64,000 nt of DNA from Mameliella sp. CS4 (GTDB taxonomy: Bacteria > Pseudomonadota > Alphaproteobacteria > Rhodobacterales > Rhodobacteraceae). Position 1 is the stretch's first letter, and each line of letters opens with the position of its first letter. This document shows, in pieces, positions 37,978 to 46,720 of this stretch. The translations under genes were made by a program, and so were the position numbers. The stretch lies in contig NZ_JAHXRQ010000001.1 of assembly GCF_019392335.1 (NCBI RefSeq), forward strand, positions 1 to 64,000, written 5' to 3'. The notes below the pieces were generated by a model. The model saw nothing but the letters and a program-made list of their open reading frames with translations, did no database searches and was not told the DNA's origin.

Positions 37978-39204
37978 TTACCCCCGCACGGGCCCCCGGG
38001 CGGCGTGGCCCGGACGGTCGGCGCCCTTGATCCGGCCAAACCGCATGTCCAGTCCATAGGGCTCCTGCCCCCTGGCGAATTTCATCAGCTTTGACTGATC
38101 ATGGCGCAGCTCTTCGAACAGCTTCTCGAAATCGGTCATCTTCATGCCGTAGACCGTCTTGAAGGCAGCCTCCCAGTCGTCCAGCTCACCGGCCACGCGC
38201 CAGAAATCCACCATCCGGTCCTCGCCATAGCGCAGGGCCAGCGCGGCCACCGACAGGTTCGAGGCCGCATATTCGCCATCCGAGCGCACCGACTGCTTCT
38301 GGCGGATGTAGTCCAGCGGCACGGCCTCTTCCTCGTCGCTGCCTCGCAACGAGAACAGCATGGGCACAGAGACTTCGCGGGTGGGGCCGCCGCGCGATTT
38401 GATCTGCGCAAGGTAGGCGCTGCCCTCGACCATCCAGAGCGGTCCCATGCGGCGGCGCCCGGTTTCCTCGTAGGCCACCTTGTCATACAGCATCTCGCGC
38501 TGAACATGGTGCATGTATTCATGCAGCATCACGTACTGATAGCGCCCGCGCCAGATGTCGTAGCTGGTCACGCTGTCCAGGTGTTCGGGCGGCATGCACA
38601 TGGCGATCCGATTTCGATAGGCGCTGCCCATCACGCGCTCGACCCCGACACAGAGATCGTCCGCGGTGTCTTGCGCCGCGCTGGGGGACAGATCCGGGAT
38701 GCCGTCGACCGGTTCCAGCAACAGCTTTTCCAGGTCGTCACGCCCAAAGGCCACGATCAGCACAGGCTTGGATGCGGTGGTGATGCCGTATTCCTGCGCG
38801 AACATTCGGCGCGCGTCATCATAGGACCGCTGGATATACCCCCGCACCTCGTCCGGGATATTGGGGGCGGTCAGGATCAGGGGCGGTTCCGACGAGGGCA
38901 TCAGCGCCGCCGCCTGCGGGGCATATCCGCCAATCTCGCGGCACCAGCCCACTGCGGCGCGTTCCGAAAAATCCGGCAGGCCTTCGAAGATCGCCTGCAC
39001 GTCCTCACCGGCCAGCCCGCGTATGAATTCCGCCAGCGCCTGCCGCGTCCGGGCGCCGCTGATGCCGTCATTCTCCCCCGGGTCGATTCCCAGGGTCGCC
39101 AACTGCTGTTGCACGCAGTTGACATGCCGGTCCGAAGCCTCTGCCGCACCAATGCTGGCGGCAAGGCACAGCGTGATTGAGCACATCAGTTTCTTGATCG
39201 TCAT
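37978..39204 (-). CDS. Secreted peptidoglycan-binding-like/HExxHH metallopeptidase-like protein, copy A
   Basis: 408 residues with a signal peptide (cleavage near SIGAAEA). Residues 28-62 resemble a peptidoglycan-binding repeat (CVQQQLATLGIDPGENDGIS). The C-terminal half holds HEYMHH (His228, Glu229, His232, His233) and, 28 residues after His232, Glu260 in WMVEGSA, the ligand layout of gluzincin-type zinc peptidases. Four cysteines (30, 88, 185, 203) are conserved in the other copies, implying two disulfides in the periplasm. AAGGGA precedes the ATG. It is the last of three consecutive paralogous genes. Substrate and family name are unknown to me; cell-wall or envelope-protein cleavage is an inference. 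Confidence 0.75.
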   Translation of the reverse strand: MTIKKLMCSITLCLAASIGAAEASDRHVNCVQQQLATLGIDPGENDGISGARTRQALAEFIRGLAGEDVQAIFEGLPDFSERAAVGWCREIGGYAPQAAALMPSSEPPLILTAPNIPDEVRGYIQRSYDDARRMFAQEYGITTASKPVLIVAFGRDDLEKLLLEPVDGIPDLSPSAAQDTADDLCVGVERVMGSAYRNRIAMCMPPEHLDSVTSYDIWRGRYQYVMLHEYMHHVQREMLYDKVAYEETGRRRMGPLWMVEGSAYLAQIKSRGGPTREVSVPMLFSLRGSDEEEAVPLDYIRQKQSVRSDGEYAASNLSVAALALRYGEDRMVDFWRVAGELDDWEAAFKTVYGMKMTDFEKLFEELRHDQSKLMKFARGQEPYGLDMRFGRIKGADRPGHAARGPVRG

Positions 39205-39276
39205 GATGCCGGTCCCTTGATGCTGTCTGGCAACAGATTAGGAAATCGTCTTGCCGGTCAACAAGTCAGGGGATTC

Positions 39277-41622
39277 CTACCTTCCCCCAACCCGCGCCTC
39301 CTCGTGCTCTTCCCGGGGCAGGCCCAGCAAGGCCCGCTCTTCGGGCGTGTAGGCATAGGCCCCCTGCCCCGCCGCATAGGCGCGGGCCGCGGTCTCGTCG
39401 CCGCGCAAGGTTTCAAAGACCCCCTCGAACCCTGCGACCGGCTGGCCGTAGACCTTTTCAAAGGCGTCCTTCCAGTCACCTTGCGCCGCCGTCCTGCGCC
39501 AGAACTCCATCAATCGCGCCTCTCCATAGCGCGCCGACAACAGCACAACGGCCAGTTCCGAGGTCGCGGCAGCGCCAGCCAGCCGGGCCGGAATCCGTGA
39601 ACGCAGTTGCGCCAGGGGCATGGCCCCGTCATCGCGCTGCAACTCGACCAGCGGCAAGGCCCCGCTTTCGGGCTGCTGGCCCCGGGCAAGCCCGCGCGCC
39701 GTCCCGATCACCATCCACGCCGGTCGAAGGCCCGCCGCCCCGTCGGATTTCAACGGATCTTGCAGGCCGATTTCGGCCAGCAGGTGATGCGCATGATCGT
39801 AGGCGATTCGCCGGTACAGCGCCTCCGTCGAGGCCGCGCCACTGAGCAGCCGCGCCGCCGTCTGGACCGGCAGACACAGCACGATCCGCCCGGGCAAGAG
39901 GTCAGTGGCAAGCCTGTCGATATCGGCTCCGGCCCGGCAGAGGGACCGCGCATGAAGGCCAGCCTCGCTCTCGGTCAGGCCCAGCGCGCCCGGATAGTCC
40001 CGCCGCAGCATCCCGGCCAGCGTGTCGGCATCCTGCGCGAAGATCACCACCGGCGCCGTCGCCGCCCGCAGACCGTAGACGCCGGCCGCCGCGTCGCGTG
40101 CCTCGCCGTACAGATCGCGCAGCATGTCGCCCATCGCCTCGGGCACCTCAGCGGCCAGCACGACCTCTGGCGGAGCAGCCGAAGGCAAAAGCTCTGCTGC
40201 CTCCGGGGCCGTCGCCCCGATCTCGCGGCACCACGCCGTGGCCGATGCGACCGACAGGTCCGGAAGCATGTCAAAGACCGCGCGGCCAGAGCCGTCCTGC
40301 CGCTGTACGAAATCCGCCAGCGCCGCGCGGGTCCGTGGCCCCGGCACCCCGTCCGCCGCGCCCGGCGACAGGCCCAGCGCCGCCAGCTGGCGCTGCACAC
40401 AGACCACCTGCGCCCGGCGCAGCGCCACCATGTTGCCCGGCGCAGGCAGCGCATCGGACCCGGCGATCAGCCCGTCGCCATCGAGGTCGCGGTTCGCGAA
40501 AAACTCCTGCACGGCATCGGGATCAGAGACCAGGGTCGGATACACCCGTTCAAAGTCCTGCATCGCGATGCCAAAGACATCCTCGAAGGCGGTTTCCCAC
40601 CTGTCGGTTTCCCCAAGCCGCCGCCAGTAGCTGACCAGGGTCTCGTCGCCAAAACGCTCTGTCAGCAGGTGCACCGCGTAGAAGGACGCGCTATAGGCGT
40701 TGGGCTCGCGCACCTCTCCCTTGCGGCGGATCCCGTCCAGCGTCAGGCCAGAGCGCGACGCGCCCAGCCGCAGCCATTTGGTGCGCGGCAACGACCTGTC
40801 ATAAGAATCGTGGATGTAGCGGTATTCGATCACCTGGGCGCCGCCCTCGGCCATCCAGGCCGGCCCCATCCGGGGCCGCACGCGCTGACCCCGCCGGACC
40901 CATTGCGGAACCTTGTCATAAGCCAGCTCGCGCTGAAGATGGTGGGTGAATTCATGCGCCATGACCCGGCGCAGCCATACACGAAAATCCTCGAACCTTG
41001 CGGCATTCCCGGCTTCGAACTCTTCGCGCCAGCAAAACACCATGTGGTGACGGTACATCGAGGCGCCGATCCGGGAGCTCTTGCGGCAGTTTCGCTCCGC
41101 GGTCCGGCGGACCTCCGCCGCGCCCACCTCTTGATGGCTGGCCGCCGCCCGCAGAATCCGGCCCAGGCTTTCCGGATCATTGGCCGCAACCAGCTGCACG
41201 CGGCTGGCCAGCGCCACCCCAAAGCGGTCTTCGAAGTACCGCGCGACCTCGTCAAAGGCGATCTGCAGCTCCAGCCGCATCATCGGGTCAAAGCCCTCGG
41301 GCGTCCAGATCTGCGGCCCCTCGCTCGACGGCATCAGCCCCCTTGCCTCGGGGTAGAGACGCGCAATCTCTCGGCACCAGCCCAGCGCCGCCCGCGCCGA
41401 AAGACCAGGCAGCACCTCCAGCGCCTCACGGGCTTCCGTTTCGGAAACCAGCCTGCCCAGTGCCCCGCGTGTCTGCGGCCCGATGGCGCCGTCCGCCGGC
41501 CCCGGATCGAACCCAAGGGCATCCAGTTGCCGCTGGACGCAGACAATATGCGGATCCTGTGCCAGGGCCGGGCTTGCCAGGGCGATCAGCCCCGAAAACA
41601 CATACAAAATCAATCTCTTCAA
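39277..41622 (-). CDS. Tandem double-module paralogue, second module with lost zinc ligands
   Basis: 781 residues, two copies of the neighbouring 400-residue module fused. Module 1: Cys28, 83, 179, 197, HEFTHH (223-228) and Glu259 in WMAEGGA, apparently active. An EF-hand-like loop DLDGDGLIAGSD (379-390) joins the halves. Module 2: Cys408, 465, 562, 583 are kept, but HExxHH has become YDHAHH (608-613) and the third-ligand Glu is Ile639 (WMVIGTA), so it cannot bind zinc in the same way. I start at TTG 41622 (MKRLILYVFSGLIALASPAL...), which gives a proper signal peptide; an earlier TTG at 41691 would add residues before it. A regulatory or structural role for module 2 is inferred. Confidence 0.72.
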   Translation of the reverse strand: MKRLILYVFSGLIALASPALAQDPHIVCVQRQLDALGFDPGPADGAIGPQTRGALGRLVSETEAREALEVLPGLSARAALGWCREIARLYPEARGLMPSSEGPQIWTPEGFDPMMRLELQIAFDEVARYFEDRFGVALASRVQLVAANDPESLGRILRAAASHQEVGAAEVRRTAERNCRKSSRIGASMYRHHMVFCWREEFEAGNAARFEDFRVWLRRVMAHEFTHHLQRELAYDKVPQWVRRGQRVRPRMGPAWMAEGGAQVIEYRYIHDSYDRSLPRTKWLRLGASRSGLTLDGIRRKGEVREPNAYSASFYAVHLLTERFGDETLVSYWRRLGETDRWETAFEDVFGIAMQDFERVYPTLVSDPDAVQEFFANRDLDGDGLIAGSDALPAPGNMVALRRAQVVCVQRQLAALGLSPGAADGVPGPRTRAALADFVQRQDGSGRAVFDMLPDLSVASATAWCREIGATAPEAAELLPSAAPPEVVLAAEVPEAMGDMLRDLYGEARDAAAGVYGLRAATAPVVIFAQDADTLAGMLRRDYPGALGLTESEAGLHARSLCRAGADIDRLATDLLPGRIVLCLPVQTAARLLSGAASTEALYRRIAYDHAHHLLAEIGLQDPLKSDGAAGLRPAWMVIGTARGLARGQQPESGALPLVELQRDDGAMPLAQLRSRIPARLAGAAATSELAVVLLSARYGEARLMEFWRRTAAQGDWKDAFEKVYGQPVAGFEGVFETLRGDETAARAYAAGQGAYAYTPEERALLGLPREEHEEARVGGR

Positions 41623-41694
41623 GAAACTTCTACCCTCTGCACACACCCAACCCGACAAGAATATCAAACCGCCCGCCCCCCGGGCTGTCAAGAA

Positions 41695-42915
41695 TCACCG
41701 CCTCAGCTCCGCCTCTGTCAGCGGGCGATGCGCCAGGATGTGATCGCCATTCATGTCCCGATCGGCGAGGAACTCGCGCTGCGCCATCTCGTCGTCACGC
41801 AGCGTCGGATACAGCGTTTCAAAGCTCTCGACCGTCATGCCATAGACCTGCTCGAAGGCCGTGTACCAATTGTCGGTCTCCCCCACCGTGCGCCAGTAGC
41901 GGAACAGGGTTTCCTCACCGAACCGCTCGACCAGCATGGCCACGGCATAGGCCGAGACATCATAGGCCTCTGCGGTGCGCACTTCTCGCGCGACCCGGAT
42001 CTGGCGCGGGGTCAGCTCTGCCCCGGCGGCCAGCGCGCGCATCTGGTGCAGTGCGGGCGCAACCCGGCCAAACGTCTCCTCCATAAAGACCTGCTCGATC
42101 ACCTGCGCGGTGCCCTCGACCATCCAGGCCGGCCCCATGCGCGGGCGCACCGCGTCCGGGTTGTGCACCCATCGGGCCACCTTGTCATAGCTGAACTCGC
42201 GCTGCGCATGGTGGACTACCTCATGCGTCATCGTCACCGACAGGACCATACGGTAGAGGTCCGCCAGCCCCGGCTCTTTAAGGGCCAGCGTGGTGCCGCA
42301 AAAGGACAGCCCGTCGCGTGAGGCGCTGGCCCCCAGCCCGAACTCGGTGTCGCAATCCCGCTTGCCTCGCGCCCGGACCGCCGCCCAGCTTTGCAGCTTC
42401 ATCGTCCCGGCCTGGTCGATCAGGCGGTGCCAGGCTTCGACCTCGGTCGCCACGATGATGCTGACCTGGCTGGCCAGTTTCACGCCGTAACGCCGTTCAA
42501 GGAATTCCTCGGCTTCCTGGTAGGCTGTCAGGACGTGGTCGGCGATGTCCGGGTGGACCGCAGGACCGATCAGGATTCTCGGCGGATTGACCGAGGGCAT
42601 GAGTTTTGCCGCCTCCGGGTCTGCCAGGCCGATCTCGCGGCACCAGCCCACCGAGGACCGGTTGTCGAAGGGCGGGAGCGTCTCAAAGACCCTACGCGCC
42701 CCGGCATCGCGCGTTTCCAGCCAGTCGCGCAGGGCGCCGCGCGTGCGCGGACCGCTTTGCCCGTCGATCGGTCCGGGATCGAAGCCCAGCGCCGAAAGCT
42801 GCCCCTGCACGCAGGTCACATGGGCATCGCCCGCCGCCTCTGCCCGCGGCCCGAACAGGGTCAGGCCCAGCGCCAAAAGCGCTGCGACCCTCCATCTGGC
42901 CCCCGATCCGGGCAT
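41695..42915 (-). CDS. Secreted peptidoglycan-binding-like/HExxHH metallopeptidase-like protein, copy C
   Basis: 406 residues. Signal peptide at about 8-28 (VAALLALGLTLFGPRAEA); peptidoglycan-binding-like segment CVQGQLSALGFDPGPIDGQS; conserved GWCREIG; HEVVHH (His231, Glu232, His235, His236); Glu267 in WMVEGTA. Conserved cysteines are 35, 92, 188, 206. The C-terminus has an EF-hand-like remnant (DRDMNGDHIL) at the same place as the loop in the double-module protein. GGAGG lies five bases before the ATG at 42913-42915; a GTG six bases earlier is the alternative. It is first of the three genes, divergent from the outer-membrane barrel gene. Confidence 0.74.
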   Translation of the reverse strand: MPGSGARWRVAALLALGLTLFGPRAEAAGDAHVTCVQGQLSALGFDPGPIDGQSGPRTRGALRDWLETRDAGARRVFETLPPFDNRSSVGWCREIGLADPEAAKLMPSVNPPRILIGPAVHPDIADHVLTAYQEAEEFLERRYGVKLASQVSIIVATEVEAWHRLIDQAGTMKLQSWAAVRARGKRDCDTEFGLGASASRDGLSFCGTTLALKEPGLADLYRMVLSVTMTHEVVHHAQREFSYDKVARWVHNPDAVRPRMGPAWMVEGTAQVIEQVFMEETFGRVAPALHQMRALAAGAELTPRQIRVAREVRTAEAYDVSAYAVAMLVERFGEETLFRYWRTVGETDNWYTAFEQVYGMTVESFETLYPTLRDDEMAQREFLADRDMNGDHILAHRPLTEAELRR

Positions 42916-43146
42916 GGGCACCTCCGATCATCGTGACTGACGTCCGATCAGTGACGCCCGGCGGCGGGCAAGCTGTCAAGGCCGTGGTGGCCGCCCCCGG
43001 CGCTCCTGCCGGAGCAAGCGCTTGTCGCTGCGGGATTCTTGGCGGTGACAAAAAAGTGGCGCCCTGGGGGTGTCCCACGTCCAATAAGTGAAGCGCCCGG
43101 GGTTCCGTGATAAACTGTTAAGCATTGACCATGCTAGACTGATGCC

Positions 43147-44361
43147 ATGATTCCCTTGCGCCTTATTCCACTGGCCGCGCTCCTGATCGGATCCGGCCCT
43201 GCCCTGGCCGCCACGCTGGACTGTTCCTCGGTCCAGGGCGTCGTGCATACCGCCCCCGCCTATGTCACCGTGAACCTGCAAAAGGGCGAAACGCTGACCA
43301 TCTCGACACCGGACGCGGGCACCCTGGCCATCTCGATCGAGTACGGGGGGCAGGGCGGCACGGATGACAGCATCTGCAACCCCGCCTTCAACAGCAGCTC
43401 CTGCGACGGGTTCAGCCACACCGCCGCCCTCACGGGCGACTACGGGGTCGAGGCCTTTGCACAGCCCGGCGACACCTTCACCCTCTCCTGCGGTGGTGGC
43501 GGCAGCGGCAAGGCGGCCCAGGGCGGGCGCAAGGCCGCGCAGGGCACCGGCGCCTTCGCCTCGGCAAGCACATCGGTGGGGTTTGTCGGCAGCGCGATCA
43601 ACAGCACCCTCTCGGGCGGCGCCCCCGCCTCGATCACGCGCAACGGGCTGTTCCTGTCCACCTATGGCGACGAAACGGGCATGACCGGCTGGGCCGCTCT
43701 GCAGGGGCGTGTCTTCGACGGCGACATCGACGGCAGCGCGCACGAGCTGACCTTCGGGCTCGACTACGAGGTCGGCGCCTCTACGCGCCTCGGCTTTTTC
43801 CTGTCGGCGGGCCGGTCCGACCTGGAGATTTCCGGCGTCCCGGTCGACAGCGACGCGCTCAGCATCGGCCCCTATTTCAAGTCCCGCCTCGGCGACCGCT
43901 ACAACGTGACCGGATACGCCCTGTTCGCCCGGCCCGATTACGACGTCGGCGGCGTCACCTACCAGGCCGAACGCCGCGCCGCCGGGCTGACCGCCAATGC
44001 GGATTACACCTGGGGCAGCGCCGACATCCGGTCCTTCATCGGCGTGTCCGGCTTTGCCGAGGAACATCCCGCCGCCGGTGGACTGGCCGCCCGCACCGTG
44101 ACCGGGCTGACCGGGTCTCTGGGCACCCGCGCCAGTTTCGACATCGGCACGGCGTTGACGCCCTATGTCAGCCTTGGCGCGGAATACAACCGGTTCGACG
44201 ACGGGCTGGGCAGCGAAACCAGCCATACCGGCCCCCGTATCGGAACCGGTCTTGCCTATGACGCGGGCAAGGGACGGCTGACGCTCGACCTGGACGGCGG
44301 GCGCATCCTGGATGACACACGCGACATGAAACTTCGGATGAACTACAATCTCAATTTCTGA
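43147..44361 (+). CDS. Outer-membrane beta-barrel protein, autotransporter-type
   Basis: 404 residues. Signal peptide MIPLRLIPLAALLIGSGPALA, then an exported domain of about 110 residues with Cys pairs (DDSICNPAFNSSSCDGF), a Gly/Ala linker, and about 250 residues of alternating amphipathic strands ending in Phe, as expected for an autotransporter-type beta-barrel recognised by BAM. The passenger is very short, so it may be a plain outer-membrane protein rather than a secreting autotransporter. It is divergent from the metallopeptidase-like cluster with about 230 bases between starts, which might share regulation. Confidence 0.78.
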   Translation: MIPLRLIPLAALLIGSGPALAATLDCSSVQGVVHTAPAYVTVNLQKGETLTISTPDAGTLAISIEYGGQGGTDDSICNPAFNSSSCDGFSHTAALTGDYGVEAFAQPGDTFTLSCGGGGSGKAAQGGRKAAQGTGAFASASTSVGFVGSAINSTLSGGAPASITRNGLFLSTYGDETGMTGWAALQGRVFDGDIDGSAHELTFGLDYEVGASTRLGFFLSAGRSDLEISGVPVDSDALSIGPYFKSRLGDRYNVTGYALFARPDYDVGGVTYQAERRAAGLTANADYTWGSADIRSFIGVSGFAEEHPAAGGLAARTVTGLTGSLGTRASFDIGTALTPYVSLGAEYNRFDDGLGSETSHTGPRIGTGLAYDAGKGRLTLDLDGGRILDDTRDMKLRMNYNLNF

Positions 44362-44422
44362 ACCCTGCGGCACGACCATCACGCTCACCTCGATCCCGCC
44401 GCGCTTTGCCACCCTGGCCGAG

Positions 44423-45037
44423 GTGCTGCACGGCCTCCTCGCGCAGGGCGCCGCGCGGGTCGTCCTGTGCCTGCCGCGCCGCTATAGCCGCTTTCCCGGC
44501 CCGGTCACGCCACCGCCCCTGCCCCGGGGTGTCACCCTGCTCTGGTCCGAAACGGACTATGGCCCGGCGACCAAGCTGCTGCCCACGCTGCGCGCCTTTC
44601 CGCAGGACAACTTGGCCTATTGCGATGACGATTGCCTCTACCAGCCCGGCTGGCTCGACGCGCTCTGCGCCGCCGTCAGACCCGCAGAGGCCGTGGCCGC
44701 CTCCGGCTGGTCCGTGGACCGGCTGAAACGGCAAGGCGCGGCCCCACCGCACGGCGACATCGCGCAGGGCTTTTCCGGCGTGCTGATCCGGCCCGGCATG
44801 ATCGATCCCCGCGTCTTCGACATCCCGCCAGAGGCCCGCCCGGTCGATGACATCTGGCTGTCGGGCATGCGCGCGCTCACCGGCACTCCGCTGCGCCTTG
44901 CGCCAGGGGCCCGCGCCCACGTCACGCCGCTGGACCGTCCCGCCCCGCTGCAGGACACGACGGACCGCGCCCGGGCCAATGCCGACGCCGCGCAATGCCT
45001 TTGGGAAAGATTCGGCCTCTGGCCACCGCGCGGCTGA
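44423..45037 (+). CDS. Glycosyltransferase-like protein with uncertain start
   Basis: At least 204 residues. A nucleotide-sugar-type fold is suggested by NLAYCDDDCLYQPGWLDAL, with an Asp-rich motif like the DXD of family 2 transferases, and by PVDDIWLSG later on. The coherent sequence begins earlier (TITLTSIPPRFATLAEVLHG), but between the upstream TGA at 44339 and the GTG at 44423 there is no ATG, GTG or TTG. Either a rare codon such as ATT (44354) is used by coupling to the overlapping barrel gene, or the 5' end is damaged. Coordinates given start at the GTG. Confidence 0.6.
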   Translation: MLHGLLAQGAARVVLCLPRRYSRFPGPVTPPPLPRGVTLLWSETDYGPATKLLPTLRAFPQDNLAYCDDDCLYQPGWLDALCAAVRPAEAVAASGWSVDRLKRQGAAPPHGDIAQGFSGVLIRPGMIDPRVFDIPPEARPVDDIWLSGMRALTGTPLRLAPGARAHVTPLDRPAPLQDTTDRARANADAAQCLWERFGLWPPRG

Positions 45038-45063
45038 TCCCGCGCCCAAACCGTCCAGAAACG

Positions 45064-45095
45064 AAAAGCCCGGCGGGTTTCGCCGGGCTTTGCGA
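45064..45095. terminator. Bidirectional terminator between convergent genes
   Basis: AAAGCCCGGCG and CGCCGGGCTTT pair around GGTTT at 45065-45091, with A/T-rich flanks on both sides, serving the glycosyltransferase-like gene and the DUF1150/hsp20 pair. Confidence 0.8.
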
Positions 45096-45134
45096 TACGG
45101 GGTCAGGGGCAGGACACCCCCGCCCGTCATTGCG

Positions 45135-45362
45135 TCAGTGTACCGTCACCGGCGCCAGGTCGTTCTGCCGCGCCAGCACAAAGGCCAGCGAGCGGTCCTT
45201 GACCAGCGCCAGACGCTCGCCATCGGCGCGGTGCACGGCATAAAGCGTGTCACGACCGGCCGCCTGCTTGCGCACATCGTCGGGCAGGTCCGCGGTTTTC
45301 ACCGGACGCACATAGACCGTCCGCCCTTCGACCAGTTTGTCAAAATCGTACTTGGCATGCAT
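45135..45362 (-). CDS. DUF1150 family protein
   Basis: 75 residues. MHAKYDFDKLVEGRTVYVRP and ALVKDRSLAFVLARQNDLAP follow the DUF1150 pattern, a small protein family found in alphaproteobacteria next to small heat-shock genes. Function is unknown; a role linked to heat shock is inferred only from gene order. It begins five bases after the hsp20 stop, so the two share a transcript. Confidence 0.88.
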   Translation of the reverse strand: MHAKYDFDKLVEGRTVYVRPVKTADLPDDVRKQAAGRDTLYAVHRADGERLALVKDRSLAFVLARQNDLAPVTVH

Positions 45363-45367
45363 GGTAC

Positions 45368-45778
45368 TTACCCCTTCCTGATCCTGATCGTCTGCACGAC
45401 GGTCTCGGGCCGGCTCATCGTCAGATCGACGTGCAACAGCCCGTTCTCGATCACAGCCTCACCCACCTCGACACCATCCGCCAATACAAATGTGCGTTGG
45501 AATTGCCGCGCGGCAATGCCACGATGAAGGAATATGCGATCCGACCCGTCGTCACGCTGCCGGCCCCGGATGACCAGCTGGCGGTCCTCGACGGTGATCG
45601 ACAGGTCATCCTCGCGGAACCCGGCAACCGCCAGGGTGATGCGATAGGACTGGTCCGAAGTCTGTTCGATGTTGAAGGGCGGATAGCCCTCAGATGTCTT
45701 GGCTGTGCGCTCCAACAGGCGCTCCAGCTGCTCGAACCCGAGCATATGGGGATAAGATCCCAGGGTCAGTTTGGTCAT
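45368..45778 (-). CDS. Hsp20-family small heat-shock protein
   Basis: 136 residues. An alpha-crystallin domain (about 35-125) includes FNIEQTSDQSYRITLAVAGF and VIENGLLHVDLTM. It is IbpA-like in length and N-terminus (MTKLTLGSYPHMLGFEQLER). Such proteins hold unfolding proteins in oligomers for refolding. The start at 45776-45778 matches the family. A heat-shock-type promoter candidate lies about 65 bases upstream. Confidence 0.93.
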   Translation of the reverse strand: MTKLTLGSYPHMLGFEQLERLLERTAKTSEGYPPFNIEQTSDQSYRITLAVAGFREDDLSITVEDRQLVIRGRQRDDGSDRIFLHRGIAARQFQRTFVLADGVEVGEAVIENGLLHVDLTMSRPETVVQTIRIRKG

Positions 45779-45840
45779 CGACACGTCCTTTGCACAAGCG
45801 ACCGTCACGCCACGGCCCCCGAAGGCAACCGTTGCAAGGG

Positions 45841-45871
45841 AAATATGGGCACATGGGCTAATCCGCGCAAG
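45841..45871 (-). promoter_or_regulatory. Candidate RpoH (sigma-32) promoter of hsp20-DUF1150
   Basis: On the minus strand CTTG (45868-45871) is followed 18 bases later by CCCATATTT (45841-45849), resembling the heat-shock -35 CTTG and -10 CCCCATnT elements at acceptable spacing. It is placed correctly for hsp20. Confidence 0.45.
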
Positions 45872-45937
45872 GGGCTATGCGCAATGCCATAGAATCGCTA
45901 TCTTTGTGGTCCGGGTATCACTCAAGGGATTAGGCTC

Positions 45938-46162
45938 ATGAACGCGCCCACGGATATCGCCATGAAGAGCGAGGACGTTTTGCGTGTGGAGTTGGAGGTG
46001 TTCCGCCGCGAACACCGCGACCTCGACGAGGCAATTCATGCGCTCCAGGAGACCGGCACAGCCGACCGTCTCACAGTGCAGCGCCTGAAAAAGAAAAAAC
46101 TGTACCTCAAGGACAAGATCGCCCTGATCGAGGACCGGCTGCTGCCCGATATCATCGCCTGA
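45938..46162 (+). CDS. YdcH family (DUF465) protein
   Basis: 74 residues, mostly a helical hairpin: LRVELEVFRREHRDLDEAIH, then LKKKKLYLKDKIALIEDRL. This matches the YdcH/DUF465 pattern of short coiled-coil proteins of unknown function. The ATG at 45938 is 13 residues longer at the N-terminus than the core. It is divergent from hsp20 and followed by purE after 65 bases. Confidence 0.88.
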   Translation: MNAPTDIAMKSEDVLRVELEVFRREHRDLDEAIHALQETGTADRLTVQRLKKKKLYLKDKIALIEDRLLPDIIA

Positions 46163-46227
46163 ACGCCGCCCCATTGCACCCCTGTCTCCATCGCCTATAA
46201 CGACTCCCGCATAACGCGGAGGCAGGC

Positions 46228-46716
46228 ATGGATACTCCCAGGGTCGGCATCATCATGGGCAGCCAGTCGGACTGGCCCACAATGGTCGAGGCGGCGGATA
46301 TTCTCGATGAGCTCGGGGTAGAGTACGAGGCCCGCATCGTCTCGGCGCATCGCACGCCCGACCGGTTGTGGGACTATGGCAAGACGGCCGTCGACCGTGG
46401 CCTGCAAGTCATCATCGCGGGGGCCGGCGGCGCCGCCCACCTGCCCGGCATGATGGCCTCGAAGACGCGGGTGCCGGTGATCGGCGTGCCGGTCCAGACG
46501 CGGGCGCTGAACGGCGTCGACAGTCTCTATTCCATCCTGCAGATGCCGCGCGGCTTCCCGGTCGCCACGATGGCCATCGGCGCGGCAGGGGCAAAAAACG
46601 CGGGCCTCATGGCCGCCGGAATCCTCGCCTTGCAGGACGCCGACCTCGCCACCCGGCTCGACCGGTGGCGGGCCGATCTCTCCGCCTCCATCGCCGAAGA
46701 ACCGTCCCGCGACTGA
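46228..46716 (+). CDS. purE: N5-carboxyaminoimidazole ribonucleotide mutase
   Basis: 162 residues with the class I PurE signature [28 protein letters not shown] and [10 protein letters not shown], holding the conserved active-site His. It converts N5-CAIR to CAIR in purine synthesis and works with PurK, encoded 64 bases downstream. GCGGAGGCAGGC before the ATG is a good ribosome binding site. A short tandem repeat occupies the purE-purK gap. Confidence 0.96.
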   Translation: MDTPRVGIIMGSQSDWPTMVEAADILDELGVEYEARIVSAHRTPDRLWDYGKTAVDRGLQVIIAGAGGAAHLPGMMASKTRVPVIGVPVQTRALNGVDSLYSILQMPRGFPVATMAIGAAGAKNAGLMAAGILALQDADLATRLDRWRADLSASIAEEPSRD

Positions 46717-46720
46717 CTTT

